Positions 16,881-26,934 of a stretch of DNA of 64,000 bases are shown in pieces. The notes under the pieces are model-generated. The model was not told the DNA's origin, ran no database searches, and saw nothing but the letters and a program-made list of their open reading frames with translations. How positions within the stretch are numbered: the first letter of the stretch is position 1; each line of letters starts with the position of its first letter. A program made the translations under genes and the position numbers. The DNA lies in the NCBI RefSeq assembly GCF_009363755.1, contig NZ_CP045417.1:2170001-2234000 (forward strand), in the 5' to 3' direction. The DNA is from Halomonas sp. THAF5a. Its GTDB lineage: Bacteria; Pseudomonadota; Gammaproteobacteria; Pseudomonadales; Halomonadaceae.

Positions 16881-19675
16881 CGGGCGGCCCCACGGTGGTG
16901 GTGCTGGCCTTCGGCTACCTGGCACTGCTCTTCGTCATTGCCGCCTGGGGGGATCGGCGCGCCGCCCAGGGCCGCTCGCTGATCGGCTCCCCCACGGTCT
17001 ATGCGCTCTCCATCGCCGTCTACTGCACCGCCTGGACCTTCTACGGCAGCGTCGGTCGTGCGGCCCAGTTCGGCCCCAGCTTCCTGCTGATCTACCTGGG
17101 CCCGACCCTGGCGATGCTGATGGCCCCGTTCGTCATCGGCAAGATGGTGCGCATCGCCCGCGCCCAGCGCATCACCTCCATCGCCGACTTCATCAGCGCC
17201 CGCTACGGCAAGAGCTCGAGCCTCGGCGCGCTGGTCGCGCTGATCGCCCTGATCGGCATCACCCCCTACATTGCCCTGCAGCTCAAGGCGATCACCGTCA
17301 GCCATGCCGTGCTGGTCAACTACCCCCAGGCCGCCGACCTGCCCCTGGCCGACGAGCGCTTCTGGACCGACCGCTCGTTCTGGGTCGCGCTGGTGCTGGC
17401 GGTCTTCATCATCCTCTTCGGCACCCGCCACCTGGACGCCAGCGAGCGCCACGAGGGCATGGTGGCCGCCATCGCCTTCGAGTCGCTGGTCAAGCTCGCG
17501 GCCTTCCTCGCGGTGGGGAGCTTCACCGTCTTCGTGCTGTTCAACGGCCCCGCCGACCTGTTCGCCCAGGCGGGCGAACACCCCGAGCTCACCCGCCTGC
17601 TGAGCCTGGCGTCGGTGCCCGGCGGCGCGCTCGGCTGGGTGGGCATGCTGGTGCTGGCCTTTCTCGCCTTCCTCACCCTGCCCCGCCAGTTCCAGGTGCT
17701 GGTGGTAGAGAACGTCGACGAGCGGCATATCAAGCGTGCCAGCTGGCTCTTCCCGCTCTACCTGCTGGTGATCAACCTGTTCGTGATCCCCATCGCCCTG
17801 GCCGGGCTGCTGCTCGGCGGCGGCGACTCCGACAGCTTCGTGCTCACGCTGCCGCTCTCCGCCGGGCTCGAGGCCCTCCCCCTGCTGGTCTTCATCGGCG
17901 GTCTCTCGGCCGCCACCGGCATGATGATCGTCGAGACCATCGCCCTGTCGACGATGGTCAGCAACCAGCTGGTGATGCCGCTGCTGCTGCGCTCTGAGCG
18001 CCTGCACCTCGGCACCCGGGGGGAACTCGCCGGCTGGCTGCTGGGCATCCGCCGCGTCAGCATCCTGGGCATCCTGCTGCTCGGCTACCTCTATCATGCG
18101 CTGATCGGCGAGACCTACAGCCTGGTGACCATCGGCCTGGTCTCCTTCGCCGCGGCATGCCAGTTCGCCCCGGCGCTGCTGATCGGCCTCTACTGGCGCG
18201 GCGCTCGGGGGCGCGGGGCGGCGCTGGGCATGAGTGCGGGCTTTCTGGTCTGGGCCTGGACCCTGCTGATTCCGGGCTTCGCCCAGTCCGGCTGGCTCGA
18301 CCCGGGCTTTCTCGAGCGCGGCCCCTGGGGCATCGCCTGGCTTCGCCCCTATGCGCTGTTCGGCCTCGAGGGATGGGACATCTACACCCACTCGCTGCTC
18401 TGGAGCCTCGTCGCCAACGTCGGCCTGCTGGTGGGCGTGTCGCTCTTCACCCGTCCCTCGGCCCTGGAGCAGACCCAGGCGGCGCTGTTCACCGAGACCA
18501 TGCCCCAAGGCCTGGTGCCGGCGTCGCTGTGGCAGGGGCAGACCACCCGCGGCGAGCTGCGCGCCCTGCTCGACCGCTACCTGGGCGAGGCCGCCAGCCG
18601 GCGGGTCTTCGCCGCCCCTCCCCCCGAGAGCGACGAAGTCGATGACGACCAGCCCGCCCCCGCGGCGCTGACGCTGCGGGCCGAACAGGCCCTGGCGGGG
18701 TCGCTGGGCAGCGCCTCGGCCCGGGTGCTGATCGACTCGGTGGCCGGCGGCGAGGCGCCCGACCTGGAGACCGTCCTGCGCATCCTCGACACCACCTCCG
18801 AGACCCTCGAGATGAACCGCCGCCTCGAGCAGCAGTCCCGGGAGCTGGCCCGCGCCAGCGAGGAGCTGCGCGCGGCCAACGCGCGGCTGCGTGAGCTCGA
18901 CCGCCTCAAGGACGAGTTCGTGGCCATGGTCAGCCACGAGCTGCGCACGCCGCTCACCTCGATCCGCGCCTTCGCCGAGATCCTGCGCGACAACCGGGCG
19001 CTGCCCGACGAGAAGCGCGAACACTTCCTCGACGTGGTGGTGCGCGAGAGCCAGCGCCTGTCGCGGCTGATCGAGGAGATCCTCGACCTGGCCCGGCTCG
19101 AGAGCGGCCGACTGACCCTCTCGCCGACGCGCCTCGACCTGGCGGCGCTGACCCGTCAGAGCGTCGAGGCGGTGCAGCGGCTCCAGGAAGATCGTGGCGT
19201 TAGCCTGGAGGTGGCGATCGAGCCCGAGACCGCCTGGGTGGTGGGCGATGCCGACCGCCTCGAGCAGGTGATCATCAACCTGCTCGACAACGCCGGCAAG
19301 TTCGCCGCCGATGACGATCCCCGGGTGCTGCTGCGCCTGGCACGCCACAAGACCCACTATCGCCTCGCCGTCGAGGACAACGGCCCCGGCATCGCCCCGG
19401 ATGAGCGCGAGCGGGTCTTCGAGAAATTCCACCAGATCCAGCACCGGGAGAGCGGCGAGTCCCGGGGGCGGCCGCGCGGCAGCGGGCTGGGCCTGCCGAT
19501 CAGCCGCGGCATCGTCGCCCACCTCGGCGGGCGTCTATGGATCGAGGACGCCGCACAGCTGGACGGCGCCTGCCTGGTGATGGAGCTTCCCGAAGCGCCG
19601 GCCGAGGCGCCGGCCTCCACCGATGCACCCGACGGCGCCCCGCCGGAGGACCGTGACGCGGGCGCCGCGCCCTGA
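16877..19675 (+). CDS. SSSF transporter-histidine kinase hybrid (CbrA/CrbS/MxtR-like)
   Basis: A 932-residue sensor with an N-terminal sodium:solute symporter domain of about 13 helices (residues 1-530; VYALSIAVYCTAWTFYGSVG is typical). A STAC-like linker follows (about 535-640), then a coiled coil (RRLEQQSRELARASEELRAA) and a kinase core. The H-box is SHELRTPL with His687, then the N-box NLLDNAGKF, G1 DNGPGI and G2 GSGLGLPI near 868-875. No C-terminal receiver is present. Family members CrbS and MxtR control acetate use and CbrA controls carbon/nitrogen balance; which applies here is uncertain. The receiver encoded three genes earlier, or a LuxR-type CrbR elsewhere, may be the target. Confidence 0.93.
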   Translation: MTGGPTVVVLAFGYLALLFVIAAWGDRRAAQGRSLIGSPTVYALSIAVYCTAWTFYGSVGRAAQFGPSFLLIYLGPTLAMLMAPFVIGKMVRIARAQRITSIADFISARYGKSSSLGALVALIALIGITPYIALQLKAITVSHAVLVNYPQAADLPLADERFWTDRSFWVALVLAVFIILFGTRHLDASERHEGMVAAIAFESLVKLAAFLAVGSFTVFVLFNGPADLFAQAGEHPELTRLLSLASVPGGALGWVGMLVLAFLAFLTLPRQFQVLVVENVDERHIKRASWLFPLYLLVINLFVIPIALAGLLLGGGDSDSFVLTLPLSAGLEALPLLVFIGGLSAATGMMIVETIALSTMVSNQLVMPLLLRSERLHLGTRGELAGWLLGIRRVSILGILLLGYLYHALIGETYSLVTIGLVSFAAACQFAPALLIGLYWRGARGRGAALGMSAGFLVWAWTLLIPGFAQSGWLDPGFLERGPWGIAWLRPYALFGLEGWDIYTHSLLWSLVANVGLLVGVSLFTRPSALEQTQAALFTETMPQGLVPASLWQGQTTRGELRALLDRYLGEAASRRVFAAPPPESDEVDDDQPAPAALTLRAEQALAGSLGSASARVLIDSVAGGEAPDLETVLRILDTTSETLEMNRRLEQQSRELARASEELRAANARLRELDRLKDEFVAMVSHELRTPLTSIRAFAEILRDNRALPDEKREHFLDVVVRESQRLSRLIEEILDLARLESGRLTLSPTRLDLAALTRQSVEAVQRLQEDRGVSLEVAIEPETAWVVGDADRLEQVIINLLDNAGKFAADDDPRVLLRLARHKTHYRLAVEDNGPGIAPDERERVFEKFHQIQHRESGESRGRPRGSGLGLPISRGIVAHLGGRLWIEDAAQLDGACLVMELPEAPAEAPASTDAPDGAPPEDRDAGAAP

Positions 19676-19688
19676 CCGCCTGCGCGCG

Positions 19689-20819
19689 TCAGCCGTCCCG
19701 CCGGGCCCGGCGCACCAGCGCGCGGATCTCCCGCAGGTCGTGTCGCAGCAGCAGGCGCTGGTCCTCGCGCAGCGCGCCGACATCCACCCAGCCATCCGGC
19801 ACACGCCCCTCGACCAGCGCCTGGCGCTGGCCCGCCAGAATCAGCCCCTGTAGCCGCTCCAGCGCCGCGTTCAGCGCCTCGGCCCGAGGCGCGCTGATTG
19901 CCTCGCGCATCACCAGCGCGACCAGCCGCGAGCGGGTATCCGGCGAGGGCACCGCGTGGCGAAGGGCGATCAGGCGTACCGCGCCAACCAGCGGCAGCAG
20001 GCCCTGGCGCTTGAGGTCGAGGGCCCGCGCGTGGGGCGCGCCTTCGACGCGGCCGCGCAGCCGACCGAGGCGATCCAGGGCCACGGGCAGCTCGTCCAGC
20101 AGGCTCGCCATCTCGTCGAGGAACAGGTGGGCGTCGGGCAGGCACTCGGCGACCCGCCCGGCCAGACTCTCGGCCAGCGTCGACTCGCCGTAGAGCGGAC
20201 GGAAGTCGAGCAGGATGTTGGCCTGCTGCACCCGCTTGACGCGCCGCTCGGCCGTCCAGATCGCGAGCTGCGCGCCCCACTCCGAGAGCCGCTTGCGCCA
20301 CATCGGGAAGCGCGCCATGACATGTCCCTGGCAGAGCGGGATGCCGGCGGCGTCGAGGCGCGCGGTGAAGCGCTCGCCCAGCGACTGGAAGTAGCCGTCG
20401 ATCTCGGTGTGCCGCGCATCGGGGTAGTCGGCGACGATCATGGCGTTGTCCTGGTCCGGGGCCAGCAGGCTCTCGTGGCGAGCCCCCGAGCCCAGCACCA
20501 GCACGCAGAAGGCCACCGGCGGTGCCCCCCAGCCCTGGGCCCGCATCTCGGCGAGCGAGTGCTCGATGGCCCGGCGATAGAGCCAGTCGTTGTGGTCGCT
20601 GAGCAGCTGGGCGATTCGCCCGGCGGGCAGGTCGAGGCGTGCGAGGGCGTCCGCGAGCTCGACCTGCCAGGCATGGGCCGCGGCGAGATCGGGATGCGGG
20701 CCGAGCCGTTCGAGCGCGGCGCCCAGCGGCGCCAGCACGTCGGGCCAGGCGGCGGGGTCGGGCATGGCATCGTCGGCGAAGAGGGCTCGCCAGGACGAGG
20801 AACGGTGCAGCAGGCGCAT
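19689..20819 (-). CDS. DUF294 GlnD-like nucleotidyltransferase family protein (no CBS domains)
   Basis: A 376-residue protein. The putative nucleotidyltransferase motif GSGARHESLLAPDQDNAMI gives the GS...D-x-D pattern around residues 140-160, and a DUF294 C-terminal substrate-binding-like helical domain follows. Common homologues are over 600 residues with N-terminal cyclic-nucleotide and CBS domains; both are absent here. Partners in other gammaproteobacteria are an exonuclease-like gene and an acetate symporter; here it converges on the SSSF-kinase operon with 13 bases between stops. Likely a regulatory uridylyl- or adenylyltransferase, target unknown. Confidence 0.85.
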   Translation of the reverse strand: MRLLHRSSSWRALFADDAMPDPAAWPDVLAPLGAALERLGPHPDLAAAHAWQVELADALARLDLPAGRIAQLLSDHNDWLYRRAIEHSLAEMRAQGWGAPPVAFCVLVLGSGARHESLLAPDQDNAMIVADYPDARHTEIDGYFQSLGERFTARLDAAGIPLCQGHVMARFPMWRKRLSEWGAQLAIWTAERRVKRVQQANILLDFRPLYGESTLAESLAGRVAECLPDAHLFLDEMASLLDELPVALDRLGRLRGRVEGAPHARALDLKRQGLLPLVGAVRLIALRHAVPSPDTRSRLVALVMREAISAPRAEALNAALERLQGLILAGQRQALVEGRVPDGWVDVGALREDQRLLLRHDLREIRALVRRARRDG

Positions 20820-20972
20820 GAACGCTCCGTGTCATGTCGCGCGTCGGCGATGGCTTGAGTCTAACGGCCACGCCTTTCCGCCACACTTGGGCGAAAGGCC
20901 AAGGCGGCAGGCGACGATGACAGGCGAAACGGGGAGTGAGCGGCCAGGGCGCGGCGCGCCGTCGAGGGGCAA

Positions 20973-21006
20973 GACGACGACGCCCCCGGGCGGGGGCGTC
21001 GTCGTC
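20973..21006 (-). terminator. Long GC hairpin after hlyU
   Basis: A 15-bp perfect stem (GACGACGACGCCCCC with its complement) around a 4-base loop lies 16 bases past the hlyU stop. No strong U-tract follows on the minus strand (TTGCC). It is probably the transcript end of the argG-hlyU side. Confidence 0.6.
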
Positions 21007-21021
21007 AGGGGCGGGCGTCGC

Positions 21022-21336
21022 TCAGCGGGGCGAGAACATCTCGTCGCCGACCTCGTCGATGAAGCGCTCGGCCTTGCTCAGCATCAGGGCGTCGCAGGCC
21101 TCGCGCCCGGGCACCATGTCGGAACGCTCGAAGCGATGCTCGAGCATCTCGCCGGCCCGCTCGTCGGTCGAGGTCAGCGGCTTGCGGATCCAGCCGCTGA
21201 CGCGAAACTGGCCGCCCTGGTCGGCGGGCTCGGAGACGATCAGGTAGCCCTTGTATTCCACCGGCTCGGCGGCGGGCGCGCCCTTCGGCTCGCCCTCATG
21301 ACCGCCGAACAGGCCGGACAGCAGCTTCTTCAGCAT
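21022..21336 (-). CDS. HlyU-family protein
   Basis: A 104-residue protein of the HlyU/DUF2-type transcriptional activator-like family: a short hydrophobic start MLKKLLSGLFGG, then EPVEYKGYLIVSEPADQGGQFRVSGWI, the family hallmark, and ERFIDEVGDEMF. It is not the winged-helix HlyU of Vibrio but the unrelated small family carrying the same name in databases, so a role in regulation is not safe to assume. The start follows AGGAGGTGCC. It lies 49 bases downstream of argG on the same strand and may be co-transcribed. Confidence 0.8.
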   Translation of the reverse strand: MLKKLLSGLFGGHEGEPKGAPAAEPVEYKGYLIVSEPADQGGQFRVSGWIRKPLTSTDERAGEMLEHRFERSDMVPGREACDALMLSKAERFIDEVGDEMFSPR

Positions 21337-21385
21337 GGCACCTCCTGACGGGATGACGCCGGCACGAGGCCGGCGTCGGGGTGGC

Positions 21386-22606
<1,221 letters not shown>

Positions 22607-22645
22607 GCTGAGGCTCCTTTAGGCAAACGATCATGAAAGACGGAG

Positions 22646-22674
22646 ATTATAGCGCGACGAGCCTGGCGCGAACA
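22646..22674 (-). promoter_or_regulatory. Likely sigma-70 promoter of argG
   Basis: On the minus strand a perfect TATAAT (22646-22651) lies 40 bases before the argG start. At 17 bp spacing the -35 is a weak TGTTCG. The -10 is the main evidence. No clear ArgR box was recognised. Confidence 0.5.
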
Positions 22675-22753
22675 CCGGCGACGGGACGCGCTGCCACCAA
22701 GCTGCTAGACTGCCGCGGTCTAGAGATATGATGCCCCAGACAAGGAGAGGTGC

Positions 22754-23419
22754 ATGAGCGAGGCGATGGCCCGCGAACTCATGGCGCAGCGGTTCCGCAG
22801 CTTCCTGCCCGTGGTGGTGGACCTGGAGACCGGCGGCTTCAACGCGCAAGGCGATGCGATCCTGGAGATCGCCGCGGTAACCCTGACCATGGACCCGGAG
22901 GGCAACCTGCTGCCCGACGCCACCTATGCCTACCATGTCACGCCCTTCGCCGGGGCCAACGTGGAACAGTCGGCACTGGACTTCACCGGCATCCGCCTCG
23001 ACGACCCGCTGCGCCAGCAGGTCGCGGTCAGCGAGGCCGAGGCGCTGGGCGAGATCTTCCGCCCGGTGCGCAAGGCCATCAAGTCCCACGGCTGCACCCG
23101 CGCCGTGCTGGTCGGCCATAACGCGGCCTTCGACCACGGCTTCCTGAACGCCGCCGTGGCCCGCTGCGGCATCAAGCGCAACCCCTTCCACCCCTTCTCG
23201 AGCTTCGATACCGCCTCGCTCGCCGGCCTGGTCTACGGCCAGACCGTGCTGGCTCGTGCCTGCCGCGCCGCCGGCATCGAGTTCGACAACAGCGCCGCCC
23301 ACTCGGCCCGCTACGACACCGAGCGCACTGCCGAGCTGTTCTGCGCCATGGTCAACCGCTACAAGGACCTGGGAGGCTGGGACCTGGCCCAGCGCGAGCA
23401 GGGCCTGGAGGAGAGCTGA
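22754..23419 (+). CDS. rnt: Ribonuclease T
   Basis: DEDDh-family 3' exoribonuclease that trims tRNA and other stable RNAs. At 221 residues it is full length. Motifs: [10 protein letters not shown] (DxE), the basic nucleic-acid-binding segment after [20 protein letters not shown], and [14 protein letters not shown] with the catalytic His-Asp. The start has ACAAGGAGAGGTGC upstream. A TATGAT at 22728-22733 is a plausible -10. It ends at a bidirectional terminator shared with grxD. Confidence 0.97.
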   Translation: MSEAMARELMAQRFRSFLPVVVDLETGGFNAQGDAILEIAAVTLTMDPEGNLLPDATYAYHVTPFAGANVEQSALDFTGIRLDDPLRQQVAVSEAEALGEIFRPVRKAIKSHGCTRAVLVGHNAAFDHGFLNAAVARCGIKRNPFHPFSSFDTASLAGLVYGQTVLARACRAAGIEFDNSAAHSARYDTERTAELFCAMVNRYKDLGGWDLAQREQGLEES

Positions 23420-23448
23420 CGCCCGACGGCTCCCCTGCCCCCTCCACG

Positions 23449-23481
23449 AAAAAACCCGCCGGAGGCCCGGCGGGTTTTTTC
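23449..23481. terminator. Bidirectional intrinsic terminator rnt / grxD
   Basis: A-tract, stem CCCGCCGG / CCGGCGGG with loop AGGC, then a T-tract: AAAAAA on the left and TTTTTT on the right make it active for both convergent genes. Confidence 0.92.
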
Positions 23482-23506
23482 GTGGTCAGCGTGGCGTGGC
23501 CGGCGC

Positions 23507-23857
23507 TCAGGCCTGGGCGTCGCCCTCGCCTTCCTGGGCGCGCGCGGCGGCGGCCTTGATCAGCGTCTCCAGCTCACCGGACTGGTGCATCTCGGCGACG
23601 ATATCGCAGCCGCCGACCAGCTCGCCCTCGACCCACAGCTGCGGGAAGGTCGGCCAGTTGGCCACCTTGGGCAGCTCGGCACGGATGTCCGGGTTGTCCA
23701 GCACGTTGACGAAGGCGAAACGCTCGCCGCAGGCCATCAGCGCCTGGACGGTCTGGGCGGAGAAGCCGCACTGGGGCAGCTGCGGCGTGCCCTTCATGTA
23801 GATCAGGATGGGGTTTTCGCTGATCTGGCGCTGGATGTTCTCGACGGTAGTGCTCAT
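23507..23857 (-). CDS. grxD: Monothiol glutaredoxin Grx4
   Basis: Fe-S cluster carrier/sensor glutaredoxin of 116 residues. The monothiol site CGFS follows PQLPQ, and the glutathione-binding WPTFPQLWVEGELVGGCDI segment is intact. The start MSTTVENIQRQ follows GGGAGACGTC. It is transcribed alone, with a bidirectional terminator downstream. Confidence 0.96.
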   Translation of the reverse strand: MSTTVENIQRQISENPILIYMKGTPQLPQCGFSAQTVQALMACGERFAFVNVLDNPDIRAELPKVANWPTFPQLWVEGELVGGCDIVAEMHQSGELETLIKAAAARAQEGEGDAQA

Positions 23858-24027
23858 GACGTCTCCCTGGCTCGTTGACGGGACTCGGCGGAAGGGCCCC
23901 GGGGATTTCGGGCAATACCCGACCGTGCGGGTCGGCCTTGTGATGCCGCCATTCTACTGATGCCGGGCGCGTTGCGCATCCCCCGCGGGCTGGCTAGGAT
24001 GGTCGTTTTTTCCCGTGGAGCGCCCCC

Positions 24028-24948
24028 ATGGCCACTCGCCATTTCCTCACCCTGCTCGATCTCAGTCCCGATGAGCTGCGCTACCTGATCCAGCGCGCCA
24101 TCTCGATCAAGAACGGCCTGAAGACCCACGGGCCCACCTATACCCCGTTCGCCAACCGCACCCTGGCGATGATCTTCGAGAAGTCCTCGACGCGCACCCG
24201 GGTCTCCTTCGAGACCGCCATGGCGCAGTTCGGCGGCCATGCGCTCTTCCTGTCGCCCCGCGACACCCAGCTCGGTCGCGGGGAGCCGATCGGTGACACC
24301 GCCCGGGTGCTGTCGGAGATGGTCGACGCGGTGATGATCCGCACCTTCTCCCACGAAGGCCTCGAGGCGTTCGCCCAGGCCAGCACCGTGCCGGTGATCA
24401 ACGCCCTGACCGACGACTACCACCCCTGCCAGCTGCTGGCCGACGTGATGACCTGGACCGAGCTGCGCGGCAGCGTCAAGGATCGCACCGCGGTATGGAT
24501 CGGCGACGGCAATAACATGTGCCACTCCTGGATCAACGCCGCCCGCCAGTTCGAGTTCAACCTGCGCGTGGTCTGCCCCGAGGGCTACGAGCCGCGCCAG
24601 GACATCCTCGAGGCCGCCGGCGACCGGGTCAGCATCATGCGCGACCCCGATGCCGCCGTGGCAGAGGCCGACCTGGTCACCACCGACGTCTGGGCCTCCA
24701 TGGGTCAGGAAGAGGAGCAGGCCAGGCGCGAGGCGGACTTCGCCGGCTTCCAGGTCACCGAGGCGCTGCTCGATCGCGCCCGGGAGGACGCCCTCTTCCT
24801 GCACTGCCTGCCGGCCCACCGCGGCGAGGAGATCAGCGAGACCCTGCTCGACGACCCGCGTGCCGTGGTCTGGCAGGAGGCGGGCAATCGCCTGCACGCC
24901 CAGAAGGCGCTGCTCGAGTTCCTGCTGCTGGGCCGCGTGGAGAGCTGA
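24028..24948 (+). CDS. argF: Ornithine carbamoyltransferase
   Basis: Makes citrulline from ornithine and carbamoyl phosphate. The 306-residue protein has the carbamoyl-phosphate loop SSTRTRVSF (STRTR at 54-58), HPCQLLADV and the ornithine-binding catalytic [10 protein letters not shown] near residue 259. Length and motifs fit the anabolic bacterial enzyme. Monocistronic; the next gene has its own promoter. Confidence 0.96.
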   Translation: MATRHFLTLLDLSPDELRYLIQRAISIKNGLKTHGPTYTPFANRTLAMIFEKSSTRTRVSFETAMAQFGGHALFLSPRDTQLGRGEPIGDTARVLSEMVDAVMIRTFSHEGLEAFAQASTVPVINALTDDYHPCQLLADVMTWTELRGSVKDRTAVWIGDGNNMCHSWINAARQFEFNLRVVCPEGYEPRQDILEAAGDRVSIMRDPDAAVAEADLVTTDVWASMGQEEEQARREADFAGFQVTEALLDRAREDALFLHCLPAHRGEEISETLLDDPRAVVWQEAGNRLHAQKALLEFLLLGRVES

Positions 24949-24972
24949 CGGAGACGCGGCGGAGGTCGCCTT

Positions 24973-25011
24973 ATACCTTGGTATGACATCGACCTTCGTC
25001 GCATGTATAAT
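24973..25011 (+). promoter_or_regulatory. Strong sigma-70 promoter with an overlapping palindrome
   Basis: ATGACA (24983-24988), 17-bp spacer, then TATAAT (25006-25011) with a TG extension. A perfect inverted repeat ATACC-TT-GGTAT (24973-24984) overlaps the edge of the -35 and could be an operator. It drives the 101-aa gene that begins 36 bases later. Confidence 0.75.
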
Positions 25012-25046
25012 GCGCTGCAGCAACCCCATCCAGGAGATGCGGCAGC

Positions 25047-25352
25047 ATGACAGATTCCCTTTCCAGCCACAGCGGCATGCAGCGCAGCCTGCGCCAGTGT
25101 CTCTCCCAGATGGCCACCCTGCTCTATCGACATGGCCATGTGCTCGAGACGGTGACCGTCAGCCATCGTGGCCTCGATCGCCAGGCCCTGAAGGCCCTGG
25201 ACTCCGCCACCAGCGACTGGGCCCCCTGCCAGAAGATCCTCGAGAACAGCCAGGCCGCCACCTGGAACGACCAGCAGCGCCTGGTGCTGACCGGCCTCGG
25301 TCGCGAGCTGCTGTTCGACATGTTCGGCGAAGGGGCCGCCGACTGCGCCTGA
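25047..25352 (+). CDS. Hypothetical protein, 101 aa
   Basis: Not recognised. It starts MTDSLSSHSGMQRSLRQCLS after a GGAGATGCGGCA leader and has a near-consensus promoter of its own and a terminator close behind, so it is a genuine single-gene unit. The sequence looks soluble and helical, with a conserved-looking GHVLETVTVSHRGLDRQALKAL core and a C-terminal acidic GEGAADCA tail holding one of its three cysteines. No membrane segment. Confidence 0.8.
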   Translation: MTDSLSSHSGMQRSLRQCLSQMATLLYRHGHVLETVTVSHRGLDRQALKALDSATSDWAPCQKILENSQAATWNDQQRLVLTGLGRELLFDMFGEGAADCA

Positions 25353-25392
25353 GCCCGACGCTCCCCCACCCCGCACGACCTGCATGAAGACG

Positions 25393-25432
25393 ATGCCCGG
25401 ATGCGCCCTCGATTGCGCGCCCGGGCATTTTT
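25393..25432 (+). terminator. Intrinsic terminator of the 101-aa gene
   Basis: Stem ATGCCCGG / CCGGGCAT with a further inner GCGC pairing, followed by TTTTT, 40 bases after the stop and just before the TPP riboswitch. Confidence 0.85.
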
Positions 25433-25450
25433 GGTTAGGTTGTGACAACT

Positions 25451-25550
25451 TGTCGGGGAGCCCCGGTACGCTCGAGGTGAGGTACACGGGGGCTGAGATC
25501 GGTACGGCCGAACCCGTTGAACCTGATCAGGTTGATGCCTGCGGAGGGAA
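25451..25550 (+). promoter_or_regulatory. TPP (THI-box) riboswitch
   Basis: The conserved core is plain: GTCGGGGAGCC, then GGGGGCTGAGAT, then ACCCGTTGAACCTGATCAG, GGTTGATGCCTGCGGAGGGAA. The P3 arm is somewhat extended. It lies 78 bases before thiO, so thiamine pyrophosphate is expected to repress thiO-thiS-thiG, most likely by blocking translation since no separate terminator hairpin is obvious. Confidence 0.96.
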
Positions 25551-25627
25551 CAAGCTGTCGTCTCGCCATGCAGCCCCCTGTCGTCATCCGCCTGTTCCTC
25601 CGCGCCTCCTGCTGGATGGACAACGCC

Positions 25628-26728
25628 ATGACACCTCACACCGATCGCACCATCGCCGTGGCCGGCGCCGGCCTGCTGGGCCGCCTCGTCGCCTGGCAAC
25701 TGCTGCGCGACGGCCATGCCGTCACCCTCTATGACGCCGGCGACCTGGAAGCGCCCGCCGCCGCCGCCTGGACCGCGGCCGGCATGGTCGCGCCGCTCTG
25801 CGAGACGGCGGTCTCGGAGCGCAGCGTCTTCGAGATGGGGCAGTTCGCCCTGGCCCAGTGGCCGCGCTGGCTCGAGGCACTGGACGCCAGCGGCCTGTGG
25901 CACCACCAGGGCAGCCTGATGGTGGCCCACGCCCAGGACATGGGCGAGCTCACCCAGTTCCGACGCGACCTCGCCCACGTGCTGGAAGAAGCACCGCCCT
26001 GCCGGGCGATCGACGACGCCGAGATCCATCGCCTGGAGCCCGACCTGGCGGCGAGCTTTCGCCAGGGCCTCTACCTGCCGGACGAGGCACACCTGGACAA
26101 CCGCCCCCTGCTCGCGCGCCTGCTGGCCGAGATACGCCGGCTGGGCGGGACCTGCCACGCCCACTGTCCCGTTGCGACCCATCCCGGCGAAATCGAGACC
26201 GGCGACGGCCGCCGCGCCTTCGACCTGGTCATCGACTGCCGCGGCACCGGCGCCCGCCAGCATCATCCCAGCCTGCGCGGCGTGCGCGGCGAGACGCTGC
26301 ACGTGCAGACCGCGGAGATCCACCTCTCGCGCCCGGTGCGCCTGATGCACCCCCGCTACCAGCTCTATGTGGTGCCCAAGCCCGACCAGCGCTTCGTCAT
26401 CGGCGCCACCCAGATCGAGAGCGAGGACCGCTCCCCGGTCTCGCTGCAGTCCTCGCTGGAGCTTGGCAGCGCCCTCTACACCCTGTCGCCGGCCTTCGCC
26501 GAGGCGCGCATCCTGGAGCAGGGGGTCAACCTGCGGCCCGCCTTCCGGGACAACCTGCCCCATGTCACCGAGCGCGATGGCCTGATCACCGCCAACGGCC
26601 TGTTCCGCCACGGCTACCTGCTGGCGCCGGCGGTGGCCTGCCACCTGCTGGCCCGCATCCGCGGCCGGGGCGAGACGCCCTTCGCCGAGACCCTCACCGG
26701 ACATCCGCCCCAGGAGAGCGCCGCATGA
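25628..26728 (+). CDS. thiO: Glycine oxidase ThiO (FAD-dependent)
   Basis: Oxidises glycine to the iminoacetate used for the thiazole ring of thiamine. The 366-residue protein has an N-terminal Rossmann motif [11 protein letters not shown], the [11 protein letters not shown] substrate loop and the C-terminal DAO signature ([15 protein letters not shown]). The start MTPHTDRT is chosen because GGATGG lies 8 bases before it; an in-frame ATG four codons earlier is possible. It is first in a TPP-riboswitch-controlled operon and overlaps thiS by ATGA. Confidence 0.94.
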   Translation: MTPHTDRTIAVAGAGLLGRLVAWQLLRDGHAVTLYDAGDLEAPAAAAWTAAGMVAPLCETAVSERSVFEMGQFALAQWPRWLEALDASGLWHHQGSLMVAHAQDMGELTQFRRDLAHVLEEAPPCRAIDDAEIHRLEPDLAASFRQGLYLPDEAHLDNRPLLARLLAEIRRLGGTCHAHCPVATHPGEIETGDGRRAFDLVIDCRGTGARQHHPSLRGVRGETLHVQTAEIHLSRPVRLMHPRYQLYVVPKPDQRFVIGATQIESEDRSPVSLQSSLELGSALYTLSPAFAEARILEQGVNLRPAFRDNLPHVTERDGLITANGLFRHGYLLAPAVACHLLARIRGRGETPFAETLTGHPPQESAA

Positions 26729-26934
26729 CCGAGATCACCCTGAGCCTCAACGACCAGACCGCCCGCCTGCCGGCCGACACCGCGCTGGCGGATGCCCTTG
26801 CGGCCTGGCACTACGCCGAGCGGCGCGTCGCCGTGGCCATCAACGGCGAGTTCGTGCCCCGCTCCGCCTACGCCGAGCGCATCCTCGAGGACCGCGACCG
26901 CATCGATATCGTTGCCCCGGTGGGAGGCGGCTGA
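26725..26934 (+). CDS. thiS: Sulfur carrier protein ThiS
   Basis: Ubiquitin-like 69-residue carrier ending in the required Gly-Gly (APVGGG), which is thiocarboxylated to deliver sulfur to ThiG. It has the typical ThiS pattern ([26 protein letters not shown]). It overlaps thiO at its start and thiG at its stop (TGATG), so the three are translationally coupled. Confidence 0.96.
   Translation: MTEITLSLNDQTARLPADTALADALAAWHYAERRVAVAINGEFVPRSAYAERILEDRDRIDIVAPVGGG

Noticed and set aside
16778..19522. A 914-codon open frame on the - strand opposite the SSSF-kinase
   Set aside because: Gln/Glu/Gly/Ala-rich antisense shadow of a confidently identified gene.
25451..25627. A coding start of thiO inside the riboswitch (ATG-like start near 25517)
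   Set aside because: That frame runs through the TPP aptamer; the conserved protein begins at 25628 with a ribosome-binding site.
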